From assembly GCA_900546835.1 (NCBI GenBank), contig UREH01000033.1, positions 1-16,876 of the forward strand: a stretch of 16,876 bases of DNA, written 5' to 3'. The notes under the pieces were generated by a model. That model ran no database searches, was not told where the DNA came from, and worked only from the letters and a program-made list of their open reading frames with translations. Both the position numbers and the translations under genes were made by a program. The stretch comes from an uncultured Porphyromonadaceae bacterium. Its GTDB lineage: Bacteria; Bacteroidota; Bacteroidia; Bacteroidales; Muribaculaceae. Shown piece after piece: positions 6,995 to 14,450 of the stretch (its first letter is position 1; each line of letters starts with the position of its first letter).

Positions 6995-8332
6995 TCAGAT
7001 GGTGAGCACAAACGTCTCAAGCCAGATGCACACCATGCCGGCTATATATCCCAGGAAGGCCAGCCACGTGATTTTCTTTGCGTACCAGAGGAAGGGAATC
7101 TTCTCGATGCCCATGGCCACAACGCCGGCGGCCGAGCCGATGATGAGCATGGAGCCCCCCACGCCGGCGCAGAATGAGAGCAGATGCCAGAACAGGCCGT
7201 CCTCCACGAAGTAGGCTGCATAGGCCGGATCGGCGGTAGCGGCGATCATGTCGGGCGTCATTACTGGATACATGTTCATGCAGGCGGCTACCAGGGGTAC
7301 ATTGTCGACAATCGACGAGAGCACGCCTATCACGCCGTTGATGATGTATGGCTGATGGAATGTCGAGTCGAGCCACATGGCCAGATGGTTGAGGATTCCT
7401 GCCTGCTGGAGCGCGCCTACAGAAAGAAGGATGCCGAGGAAGAAGAGGATGGTTGACATGTCGATATGGCGCACTACCTGCGAGATGCGGCCCTCGATTT
7501 TGCCGTCGAGGCGGTAGCGGCGCACGATTATCTCGGTGAGCAGCCACAGAAGGCCGAGCGAAATCAGAATGCCCATGTAGGGAGGGAGATGTGTGATTGA
7601 CTTGAATAGGGGCACGAACAGCAGTCCGGCCATGCCGCAGACCAGGATAAGGATGGAGATTCTGCCGTGGTGGCGGCTCATCTCGTAGCCGATGCGCTGG
7701 TCGATGGCGTTGAGCTGCTCCATGGGCTCGTTTTTGATGGCGCGCGAGGCTATGAATGTCGGTATCACTACTGAGATGAGCGAGGGAATAATCAGATTGA
7801 CGATAAGGCTTACCGACGATACGTAGTTCTTCATCCAAAGCATAATCGTGGTTATGTCGCCGATGGGCGACCATGCGCCGCCCGAGTTTGCCGCCAGGAC
7901 TATGACGCATGCAAAGAGCCAGCGCTCCTTCTGGTTGGAGAGCATGCGCCGGAGCATCATCACCATGATGATGGTGGTGGTCATATTGTCGAGTATACTC
8001 GAAAGGAAAAACGCCACGAAAGCCAGCACCCACATCAGGCCGCGTTTGTTTTTCGCGTTTATGTGCCTTACGATGATGTTGAAGCCTCCATAACGGTCGA
8101 TAAGCTCCACTATGGTCATGGCGCCGATGAGGAACACCACTATCTCGCACGTGTCGCCCAGGGCAATGATTAGGTCTTCCGACAGATTGGGGTCGTGGCC
8201 GCCCATGGCATAGACTGCCCAGAGCAGGCCGCACATCATCAGTGCGAATGTGGCTTTGTTGATGTTAATCACGTGCTCGAGGGCTATCATGAGGTAGCCC
8301 GCCACGAAGAGCACAATCATCAGCGTAATCAT
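6995..8332 (-). CDS. nhaD: NhaD-type Na+/H+ antiporter
   Basis: Inner-membrane antiporter of the ion transporter superfamily that exchanges cytoplasmic Na+ (or Li+) for external H+. The 445-residue product is hydrophobic throughout, with 11-13 likely helices. Two inverted-repeat signatures are visible, SSILDNMTTTII (111-122, D115) and SSIVDNVPLVAA (339-350, D343), plus the NhaD hallmark NSGGAWSPIGD (149-159, D159). I prefer the ATG at 8332 (MITLMIVLFVAGYL), which puts the first helix at the N-terminus as in the family; a GTG at 8353 would add seven residues. A -7 box, a palindrome and a leader hairpin lie upstream. Its partner in physiology may be the Nqr pump encoded in the same window, the antiporter using or balancing the Na+ gradient. 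The ion specificity is taken from the family. Confidence 0.93.
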   Translation of the reverse strand: MITLMIVLFVAGYLMIALEHVININKATFALMMCGLLWAVYAMGGHDPNLSEDLIIALGDTCEIVVFLIGAMTIVELIDRYGGFNIIVRHINAKNKRGLMWVLAFVAFFLSSILDNMTTTIIMVMMLRRMLSNQKERWLFACVIVLAANSGGAWSPIGDITTIMLWMKNYVSSVSLIVNLIIPSLISVVIPTFIASRAIKNEPMEQLNAIDQRIGYEMSRHHGRISILILVCGMAGLLFVPLFKSITHLPPYMGILISLGLLWLLTEIIVRRYRLDGKIEGRISQVVRHIDMSTILFFLGILLSVGALQQAGILNHLAMWLDSTFHQPYIINGVIGVLSSIVDNVPLVAACMNMYPVMTPDMIAATADPAYAAYFVEDGLFWHLLSFCAGVGGSMLIIGSAAGVVAMGIEKIPFLWYAKKITWLAFLGYIAGMVCIWLETFVLTI

Positions 8333-8354
8333 CGGGGTACGGGGAGTAGACACT

Positions 8355-8378
8355 GTCGTGCCGGGGGCGCGGCGCGAC
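8355..8378 (-). promoter_or_regulatory. GC-rich leader hairpin upstream of nhaD
   Basis: In the predicted nhaD leader, outer arms GTCG/CGAC and inner arms GCCG/CGGC form an 8-bp stem with one C-A mismatch and a 6-nt loop. It lies 22 nt before the ATG at 8332 and abuts the alternative GTG at 8353, so it could affect which start is used. Confidence 0.4.
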
Positions 8379-8417
8379 GGTTGAAACGGTTTGGGTTGGT
8401 TTACAATAAGTGACTGT

Positions 8418-8432
8418 TCAAAATAATTTTGA
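8418..8432. promoter_or_regulatory. 15-bp palindrome at the nhaD promoter, operator-like
   Basis: TCAAAAT-A-ATTTTGA is a perfect dyad with 7-bp arms around one central base. It begins about 14 bp downstream of the predicted -7 box, at or just after the expected transcription start, where a repressor site would block transcription. No regulator gene is adjacent. Confidence 0.5.
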
Positions 8433-8446
8433 GCGGTTACTCATCG

Positions 8447-8454
8447 CAAATATA
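8447..8454 (-). promoter_or_regulatory. Candidate Bacteroidetes -7 promoter element (nhaD)
   Basis: The minus strand reads TATATTTG, an exact TAnnTTTG match in an AT-rich patch of otherwise GC-rich sequence. The predicted leader to the ATG at 8332 is about 105-110 nt. A -33 TTTG at the ideal distance is not evident. The rest of the 8333-8579 gap holds the elements listed separately and no supportable gene. Confidence 0.55.
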
Positions 8455-8564
8455 CGATTAATTGGCGAAAAATTTCCGTAATTATTCGCGATGCGCTGTA
8501 AATGCCAATTTCTTATCCGATTTGCCAAATGCAATCCCGATGATATGCCGGAGGTGGCCGCCCT

Positions 8565-8578
8565 GGCTCCTCAGAGCC
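8565..8578 (-). terminator. Small hairpin after the murA stop codon
   Basis: GGCTC (8565-8569) and GAGCC (8574-8578) form a 5-bp stem with a 4-nt loop one base after the murA stop. No T-tract follows, so it is at best a weak or factor-dependent end for the nqr-mur transcripts. Confidence 0.3.
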
Positions 8579-8579
8579 G

Positions 8580-9908
8580 TCAGTCGATACGCCGGATTGA
8601 GGCGCCGAGTGCGTTGAGGCGCTCGTCGATGTTCTCATATCCGCGATCGATCTGCTCGATATTGCCTATTGTGCTGGTGCCTTTGGCCGACATCGCCGCA
8701 AGAAGCAGGGCGATACCCGCACGGATGTCGGGCGAGCTCATATTGTTGGCGCGGAGGGTGAACTTATGGTCGTGGCCGATGACCACGGCGCGGTGGGGGT
8801 CGCACAGAAGTATCTGGGCGCCCATGTCGATGAGGCTGTCGACAAAGAAGAGGCGGCTCTCGAACATTTTCTGGTGGATAAGCACACTGCCGCGGCACTG
8901 TGTGGCCACAACGAGCATCACGCTGAGCAGGTCGGGGGTGAGGCCGGGCCATGGAGCGTCGGCTATGTTCATGATTGAACCGTCGAGCGAAGTCTCGATG
9001 ATATAACTTTCCTGGGCAGGCACGTAGATGTCGTCGCCTCGCTGCTCCAGGCGGATGCCGAGCCGGCGGAAGCTCTCGGGGATAATGCCGAGATTGCGGT
9101 AGCTCACTTTCTTTATGGTGAGCTCGCTGCGCGTGATGGCCGCCATGCCGATGAAGCTGCCTACCTCGATCATATCCGGGAGAATCGTATGCCGGATTTC
9201 AGGTCCGTGCTCGCGCCATAGGTCGGGTTGGCCGTCGATGGTGAGCAGATTCGAGCCTGTGCCGTAAATGGTATAGCCGATTTTCTGCATGAGCGAGCAG
9301 AGCTGCTGCACGTAGGGCTCGCATGCGGCATTGTAGATGGTGGTTGAGCCTGTGGCGCACGCGGCGGCCATAAGGATATTGGCCGTACCGGTCACGGAGG
9401 CTTCGTCGAGAAGCATGTAGCAACCCCTGAGATGTTTTTCCGGGATTGTCAGAAGGTATGCCTTGAGAGTCGGGTCATATTCGTATGCGGCACGGAGATT
9501 CATGAAACCCTGGATATGGGTGTCGACTTTGCGGCGCCCGATTTTGTCGCCTCCCGGTTTGGGGAAATATGCCTTCCCCATGCGGCCCAGCAGCGGGCCG
9601 ACCACAAGCACCGATCCTCGCAGGCGTGCGCACCGCTTCACGAAATCCTCGCTCATGGCATATCCGGCGTCGATATTCCGGGCACAGAAGGTGTAGAGTC
9701 CGCGCCGGTGGCGCGTGATTTCCACTCCGAGCATGCCCAGGAGCCCGATGAGGTTTTTGACGTCGCTAATTTCGGGTACATTGTCGATTGTGACCTCGCG
9801 CGATGTCAGCAATGTGGCGCTGATTACCTGCAATGCCTCGTTTTTTGCACCCTGGGGTACGATTTCGCCGCTGAGCGGCCTGCCGCCTTCGATTATGAAT
9901 GATGCCAT
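8580..9908 (-). CDS. murA: UDP-N-acetylglucosamine 1-carboxyvinyltransferase, Cys-to-Asp form
   Basis: Cytoplasmic enzyme of the first committed step of peptidoglycan synthesis: transfer of enolpyruvate from phosphoenolpyruvate to UDP-GlcNAc. The 442 residues align by motif to MurA throughout: QGAKNEAL (19-26, K22 and N23), RGSVLVVGPLLGR (97-109), PGGDKIGRRKVDTHI (118-132), LLDEASVTGT (166-175), WPGLTPDLLS (320-329, D326 at the catalytic Asp position) and DIRAGIAL (394-401, R396). The active-site Cys (C115 in E. coli, in PGGC) is Asp121 here. That is the natural fosfomycin-insensitive form known from mycobacteria and chlamydiae. Length is normal for the family (E. coli 419). It follows murB by 30 bp on the same strand, so two successive pathway steps are paired. 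Confidence 0.96.
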   Translation of the reverse strand: MASFIIEGGRPLSGEIVPQGAKNEALQVISATLLTSREVTIDNVPEISDVKNLIGLLGMLGVEITRHRRGLYTFCARNIDAGYAMSEDFVKRCARLRGSVLVVGPLLGRMGKAYFPKPGGDKIGRRKVDTHIQGFMNLRAAYEYDPTLKAYLLTIPEKHLRGCYMLLDEASVTGTANILMAAACATGSTTIYNAACEPYVQQLCSLMQKIGYTIYGTGSNLLTIDGQPDLWREHGPEIRHTILPDMIEVGSFIGMAAITRSELTIKKVSYRNLGIIPESFRRLGIRLEQRGDDIYVPAQESYIIETSLDGSIMNIADAPWPGLTPDLLSVMLVVATQCRGSVLIHQKMFESRLFFVDSLIDMGAQILLCDPHRAVVIGHDHKFTLRANNMSSPDIRAGIALLLAAMSAKGTSTIGNIEQIDRGYENIDERLNALGASIRRID

Positions 9909-9938
9909 GGATGGGTTGTGGATTTCTGTATGTTTTTT

Positions 9939-10970
9939 TTATCCGATATGGATTACTTCGGGGTGAAGCGTGACGCCGAAACGCTCGGCGACGCGATTGA
10001 TTACAGCCTGCTCGAGAGCCACTACGTCGGCTCCGGTTGCCCGGCCGGTGGCGTTGACGATTACGAGCGGTTGCGCGGGCCAGAGAGCGGCCCCTCCGCG
10101 GGTGAGCGGTTTGCACCCGGCCTTGTCGATGAGCCATGCGGCCGAGAGCTTGACATAGCCGGAGTCGAGACGATGTCCGGGCATCGGGGTGTCGCTCTGC
10201 GCTTGCATGCGCTCGAATTCTTCAGAGCTTACCACCGGATTCTTGAAAAAGCTGCCGGCGCTGCCGGTCTGTGCGGGCGAGGGAAGTTTGGCGTCGCGCA
10301 GGGCGATTACCTCCTGCCGGAGCACTTCGGGGGTAAGAGTCTGCGGTTCGGAGTCGCCGAAGGCTTTCTGGAGTGCGGCGTAGCTTAGCACTGGCTGCGG
10401 ACGTGTGGACAACTCCAAGACGGCCTCGTAGACGATGAGCGAACCCGGGCCGTCGAGATGCTTGAACATAGAGTCGCGGTAGCCGTAGCTGCAATCGGCG
10501 TTTGATAGCGAAATGGTGCGCCCTGTGGCGGTGTCAAAGGAGCGTATCTCCACCGCCACATCCTTCCATTCGGTGCCGTAGGCTCCTACGTTCTGCACCG
10601 AGGCTCCGCCAACCTCGCCGGGGATGCCCGAGAGGTTTTCGATGCCCCACAGACCGCGGGCGCAGGCTTCGCGGCAGAGGTCGTCGAGCGTTACGCCGGC
10701 TGCTGCGGTGCAGACCACGCGGCCTTTGGCGTCGGGAGCGGAAAATTCCATGTGGGCAGAGCGGCAGTGAAGTACCGTCCCGTCGTAGCGCGGACTGACA
10801 AAAAGCATGTTGCTGCCGCTACCTATGGGAAGAACGTCGGCGAGCATCCCGCTTTCGTAAAGCGTGGCCAGGTCGTCGGCGTTGTCGTATTCAATCAAAC
10901 GGCCACATCCGGCCTTGAGGCCGAATGTGGTCATTCGTGTAAGGTCGTAACCTTCGTGTATATCAATCAT
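9939..10970 (-). CDS. murB: UDP-N-acetylenolpyruvoylglucosamine reductase (type I)
   Basis: Cytoplasmic FAD enzyme that reduces the MurA product with NADPH to UDP-N-acetylmuramate. The 343 residues match the E. coli-type (type I) enzyme of 342: TTFGLKA near the N-terminus, the FAD-binding LPIGSGSNMLF (47-57), LSGIPGEVGGASVQNVGAYG (113-132), SYGYRDSMFK (161-170), AGSFFKNPVV (238-247, with S240 as the catalytic Ser position of E. coli S229), and HPEVIHIG at the C-terminus (E338, catalytic Glu). The SYGYRDS segment is present, which separates type I from type II. The start ATG lies 34 bp after nqrF, and the leader is a C-rich stretch with no Shine-Dalgarno sequence. The TAA stop is 30 bp before murA. 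Confidence 0.96.
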   Translation of the reverse strand: MIDIHEGYDLTRMTTFGLKAGCGRLIEYDNADDLATLYESGMLADVLPIGSGSNMLFVSPRYDGTVLHCRSAHMEFSAPDAKGRVVCTAAAGVTLDDLCREACARGLWGIENLSGIPGEVGGASVQNVGAYGTEWKDVAVEIRSFDTATGRTISLSNADCSYGYRDSMFKHLDGPGSLIVYEAVLELSTRPQPVLSYAALQKAFGDSEPQTLTPEVLRQEVIALRDAKLPSPAQTGSAGSFFKNPVVSSEEFERMQAQSDTPMPGHRLDSGYVKLSAAWLIDKAGCKPLTRGGAALWPAQPLVIVNATGRATGADVVALEQAVINRVAERFGVTLHPEVIHIG

Positions 10971-10982
10971 ATTAACTGATGA

Positions 10983-11002
10983 GGGAGAGGGGGAGGGGCG
11001 GG
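10983..11002 (+). other. G-quadruplex-capable tract between nqrF and murB
   Basis: Four G-runs (3, 5, 4 and 3 Gs) are separated by loops of 3, 1 and 1 bases, meeting the G3+N1-7 rule. The tract begins two bases after the nqrF stop and lies on the template strand for these minus-strand genes, so the mRNA here is almost pure pyrimidine. It could slow polymerase or serve as a C-rich Rho-loading site before murB. Confidence 0.6.
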
Positions 11003-11004
11003 CG

Positions 11005-12297
11005 TCAGCCGCCGAAATTGTCGTAGTGGATGTTGGCGGGATCTACGCCGAGCGAGTCAAGCATGCCGTTAACGGCCTTGCTCATCGGGCCGGGACCGCA
11101 CATGTAGTATTCGATATCCTCGGGCGACTCGTGGTCCTTGAGGTATGTGTCGTATATTACCTGATGCACGAATCCGGGGGTGTATTTCACTCCTGCGGCG
11201 TCGGCTGTCGGATCGGGGCGGTCGAGAGCCAAATGGAACTTGAAGTTGGGGAACTCCTTTTCAAGCTGCAGGAAGTCGTCGAGATAAAATACCTCGTTGA
11301 GGGCGCGGGCTCCATAGAAGTAGTTCATCTTGCGGTCGGTGGTCTTGAGCGTTTTGGTCATATGCATGATCTGCGCGCGCAGGGGGGCCATACCGGCGCC
11401 TCCGCCAATCCACATCATCTCGTTTTTGGTGTCGAAAATCGGGTGGAAGTCGCCGTAGGGGCCGCTCATCAGCACTTTGTCGCCGGGCTTGAGAGTGAAG
11501 ATATAGCTCGATGCGATACCGGGGTTCACATCCTTGAAGCCCACTTCGGGTTTCGGCTTGAACGGCGGTGTGGCTATTCGCACGGTGAGCATGAAGCGGT
11601 CGCCTTCGGCCGGATAGTTGGCCATGGAGTAGGCGCGGACCGTTGTCTCGGTGTTGACGCACTTGAGGTTGAACAGTCCGAATTTTTCCCATGCCGGCAG
11701 ATATTCCTTGCCGATCGAGGCTTTGTCGATGTCCTTGTCGTAGTCGATGGAGAAGGGTGGAATCTTGATCTGGGCGTAGGAGCCGGGGATGAAGTTCATG
11801 TGCTCGCCTTCGGGGAGAGCCACGATAAATTCCTTGATGAATGTGGCGACATTGTTGTTCGACACCACGGTGCACTCGTATTCCTTGATGTCGAGCACTT
11901 CGGCCGGAACCTTGATGTCAAGGTCGCCCTTCACTTTCACCTGGCAGGCGAGTCGCCAGTTGTCTTTAATCTCCTTGCGGGTGAAGTGTACGGCTTCGGT
12001 GGGGAGAATCTCGCCGCCACCTTCGGTGACGCGCACCTTGCACTGGCCGCAGCTGCCTTTGCCGCCGCAGGCCGAAGGGAGGAAAACGTTTTCGGTGGCC
12101 AGTGCCGAGAGAAGCGGACGCCCGGATTCGACGCTCACCTTGCGGTCGTCGTTGATGGTGACGGTCACTTTGCCCGAGCTGACCAGGAAGTGCTTGGCCA
12201 CGAGGAGCACTATAACCAGCAGAAGGGTAATCACTAAGAAAATACCTATTCCCGACAGAAGGGTGGCGCCCATGGGCGACGTTGCGAGTGTAGTCAT
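11005..12297 (-). CDS. nqrF: Na+-translocating NADH:quinone reductase subunit F
   Basis: NADH-oxidising entry subunit of the Nqr sodium pump; it passes electrons from NADH through FAD to a 2Fe-2S centre. The 430 residues show one N-terminal membrane helix (about 13-35), a ferredoxin domain (about 43-130) with the cluster ligands C77, C83, C86 and C118 in SACGGKGSCGQC and LAC, an FAD-binding barrel with RAYSMANYP (221-229), and an NAD-binding domain with GGGAGMAP (298-305), MCGPGPM (399-405) and the conserved C-terminal YDNFGG. Length is typical (V. cholerae 408). It is the last nqr gene, 16 bp after nqrE. Confidence 0.97.
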   Translation of the reverse strand: MTTLATSPMGATLLSGIGIFLVITLLLVIVLLVAKHFLVSSGKVTVTINDDRKVSVESGRPLLSALATENVFLPSACGGKGSCGQCKVRVTEGGGEILPTEAVHFTRKEIKDNWRLACQVKVKGDLDIKVPAEVLDIKEYECTVVSNNNVATFIKEFIVALPEGEHMNFIPGSYAQIKIPPFSIDYDKDIDKASIGKEYLPAWEKFGLFNLKCVNTETTVRAYSMANYPAEGDRFMLTVRIATPPFKPKPEVGFKDVNPGIASSYIFTLKPGDKVLMSGPYGDFHPIFDTKNEMMWIGGGAGMAPLRAQIMHMTKTLKTTDRKMNYFYGARALNEVFYLDDFLQLEKEFPNFKFHLALDRPDPTADAAGVKYTPGFVHQVIYDTYLKDHESPEDIEYYMCGPGPMSKAVNGMLDSLGVDPANIHYDNFGG

Positions 12298-12313
12298 TCT
12301 GTTGTGTTGCTAA

Positions 12314-12931
12314 TCAGATTTTGATGCCGAGGAAGCTCATGAAGGCGATGCCCATCAGAGCGCAGATTATGAAGGTGATGCCGATGCCGCGCAGGGGGGC
12401 CGGAACATTGGAATAGGAGGCCACGCGCTCACGGATGGCGGCGATTGCCGAAATGGCCAGAAGCCAGCCGATACCCCAGCCGGCGCCGGCGCATGTGGCG
12501 GTCCATACGCTGTCGAATCCGCGCTGCTGCATGAAGAGCGAACCGCCGAGAATGGCGCAGTTCACGGCTATAAGAGGCAGGAAGATGCCGAGCGACGCGT
12601 AGAGCGATGGCGAATATTTCTCTACGGCCATCTCGACGAGCTGGGTCATCGATGCTATTACGGCGATGAACATGATGAGCGAGAGAAAGCTGAGGTCTAC
12701 GTCGGCGAAATCAGGCCCGAGCCAGCTCAGTGCGCCTGCCTGGAGTACGTAAGTTTGGAGCAGGTAGTTGATCGGGAGGGTGATGACCAGCATGAAGGTT
12801 ACGGCTACGCCCAGACCGAAGGCGGTCTTTACGTTTTTCGACACGGCCAGGAATGAGCACATGCCCAAAAAGTAGGCGAACACCATGTTGTCGACGAAAA
12901 TCGACCGTATGAACAGATTCAGGTTTTCCAT
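12314..12931 (-). CDS. nqrE: Na+-translocating NADH:quinone reductase subunit E
   Basis: Integral membrane subunit that, with NqrD, holds an iron-sulfur centre within the membrane between NqrF and the flavin subunits. The 205-residue product is nearly all hydrophobic with about six helices. Two conserved half-motifs of the inverted-topology pair carry the cysteines: FLGMCSFLAVS (C25) and IAVNCAILGG (C125), at positions matching the cysteine ligands of V. cholerae NqrE. It shares fold and ancestry with NqrD and with RnfA/RnfE; the surrounding nqrA, B and C genes decide for Nqr. It begins 63 bp after the nqrD stop and no promoter is evident there. Confidence 0.96.
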   Translation of the reverse strand: MENLNLFIRSIFVDNMVFAYFLGMCSFLAVSKNVKTAFGLGVAVTFMLVITLPINYLLQTYVLQAGALSWLGPDFADVDLSFLSLIMFIAVIASMTQLVEMAVEKYSPSLYASLGIFLPLIAVNCAILGGSLFMQQRGFDSVWTATCAGAGWGIGWLLAISAIAAIRERVASYSNVPAPLRGIGITFIICALMGIAFMSFLGIKI

Positions 12932-12994
12932 CTGCGGTAGATATATGTATTCTGTTGTCTTCTAAAGGGTAGGGGGGTATGGCTCTGCCTCAGG

Positions 12995-13621
12995 TTATTT
13001 CTCCTGCAGCTCCTTGTTGTGGGCGCGGTGTACCCAGATTATGCATGCCACCACTATGAGAGCCATGGGGGGGAGAATCATCAGGCCGTTGTTGGCGTAG
13101 CCGGCGTCGTAGAAGCATTGGGGAACCACCTGGAATCCCATCAGAGTGCCGCTGCCGAGCAGTTCGCGGAAGAAGGCCACTATTACGAGCACGAGCGAGT
13201 AGCCGATGCCGTTGCCCACACCGTCGAGAAACGACGGCCAGGGCTTGTTGCCCATGGCGAAGGCCTCGAGGCGTCCCATCAGGATACAGTTGGTTATGAT
13301 CAGCGACACGAATACCGAGAGCTGGCGGCTGACGTCGTATGCGAATGCTATTAGCAGCTGGTTGACGATGATTACCAGTGCAGCCACCACCACGAGCTGC
13401 ACGATGATGCGGATATTGGTGGGGATGGTGTTGCGCAGCAGTGAGATAATCACGTTGGAAAAGGCAAGCACGGCGATTACCGAGATACCCATCACCAGCG
13501 CCGGCTCAAGTTTGGCCGTTACCGCCAGCGCGGAGCAGATGCCGAGCACCTGTACCACTACGGGGTTGTCCTTCGAGAAGGGGTTGAAGAAAATATCCTT
13601 GTTTTTGATTTTTTCTGCCAT
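12995..13621 (-). CDS. nqrD: Na+-translocating NADH:quinone reductase subunit D
   Basis: Membrane partner of NqrE in the intramembrane iron-sulfur site. The 208 residues contain about six helices and the two conserved cysteine segments VLGICSALAVT (C29) and IITNCILMGR (C112), which coincide with the C29 and C112 ligands described for the Vibrio enzyme. The N-terminus KDIFFNPFSKDNPVVVQ is typical of NqrD. It sits 71 bp after nqrC, the largest gap within the nqr cluster; I saw no TAnnTTTG box there. Confidence 0.96.
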   Translation of the reverse strand: MAEKIKNKDIFFNPFSKDNPVVVQVLGICSALAVTAKLEPALVMGISVIAVLAFSNVIISLLRNTIPTNIRIIVQLVVVAALVIIVNQLLIAFAYDVSRQLSVFVSLIITNCILMGRLEAFAMGNKPWPSFLDGVGNGIGYSLVLVIVAFFRELLGSGTLMGFQVVPQCFYDAGYANNGLMILPPMALIVVACIIWVHRAHNKELQEK

Positions 13622-13692
13622 GACAGGGAGAATTCAAAATGTGTGAAATCAACTTGTTAAGTGTGTGCGGTCCGGATGGAATGGCCGGCGCT

Positions 13693-14403
13693 TCAGCGGG
13701 CTGACTTTTCGAGGTAAGCGCGGTAGGGGCTGAGGCAGTCGCCGAGCATGGCGCTGACACCCTTGGAGGTGATAGTGCCTCCGGAGATGCCGTCGACGTA
13801 GTCGGCGTCGCCTTCGGGTTTCATCCCTTTCTTCACGACCTCGACGGGGAGGAACTGGCCGCTTTTGAAAATTTCTTTGCCTTCAAATTGGTCGGTGAAT
13901 GCCGGTTTCGTTATCTCGGCGCCCAGTCCCGGGGTCTCTCCCTGATGGGAGAAGAAGGCGCCGTAGATGGTTGTACCGTCGCTGTCGATGGCCACATATC
14001 CCCAGATCGGGCCCCAGAGGCCCATTCCGGCGAGCGGAAGCACATATTTGGTGGCTCCGTCGGCCATAGTGCAGACATACACGGGGAGCTTGCGCTCGGC
14101 GGCCGGCTTTTTGGCCTCGGCGGCCACGTCGACGGCGAATGCCTGGTTGCCTTCGGCTACTATGTTGCCCTCGGTATCAACAATCAGTTGCGAGGTTACG
14201 GTGGTGTTGAAGGTCTCGACTACGTCGGAGCGGTCTGTAGCCACATGGACCGACATGAGAATCTGCCTCATCTTGTCGGCGTCGGCGTTCTCCTGCTGGC
14301 GGCTTTTAAGCCCCATGGCGGTGAATGCCAGGGCGGCTCCCACCACAATCACCATTACGGTGATGTAGACTATGGTGTAGACGTTGCTTTGCTTGTTGAT
14401 CAT
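13693..14403 (-). CDS. nqrC: Na+-translocating NADH:quinone reductase subunit C
   Basis: Flavin subunit with an FMN covalently linked to a threonine; the bulk lies outside the cytoplasmic membrane. The 236 residues have one N-terminal helix (about 10-31) and an FMN-binding domain. The flavinylation motif is DGISGGTITS (204-213), with T210 the predicted FMN site; the usual motif is SGAT, so Ala is replaced by Gly. GLWGPIWGYVAI (128-139) and HQGETPGLGAEI (153-164) are family landmarks. The required ApbE-type flavin transferase is not in the window. The stop is 71 bp before nqrD. Confidence 0.96.
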   Translation of the reverse strand: MINKQSNVYTIVYITVMVIVVGAALAFTAMGLKSRQQENADADKMRQILMSVHVATDRSDVVETFNTTVTSQLIVDTEGNIVAEGNQAFAVDVAAEAKKPAAERKLPVYVCTMADGATKYVLPLAGMGLWGPIWGYVAIDSDGTTIYGAFFSHQGETPGLGAEITKPAFTDQFEGKEIFKSGQFLPVEVVKKGMKPEGDADYVDGISGGTITSKGVSAMLGDCLSPYRAYLEKSAR

Positions 14404-14450
14404 ATCGTGGTTATGATGATTGTCTGTTCAAATTCTTTGGGTTGTGGCGA

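Noticed and set aside
7950..7985. ATC/ATG-rich stretch (catcatcaccatgatgatggtggtggtc) that looks like a simple repeat
   Set aside because: It encodes the Met/Ile/Thr-rich membrane helix TTTIIMVMM of NhaD in frame, so it is explained by coding content.
7017..8234. Minus-strand open frame of about 400 codons overlapping nhaD in another frame
   Set aside because: The product is rich in Arg, His and Pro without any domain, typical of a GC-rich out-of-frame shadow; nhaD explains the region.
8491..9006. Plus-strand open frame of 171 codons beginning in the nhaD-murA gap
   Set aside because: Most of it is antisense to murA and the translation has no recognisable feature; the part in the gap alone is too short to support.
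11026..12237. Long plus-strand open frame of about 400 codons opposite nqrF
   Set aside because: It is the antisense shadow of nqrF; the translation is low-complexity, with no recognisable motifs, while the minus strand has every NqrF motif.
13622..13692. Possible promoter in the 71-bp nqrC-nqrD gap
   Set aside because: The best match (ACATTTTG on the minus strand) lacks the leading TA of the -7 consensus.
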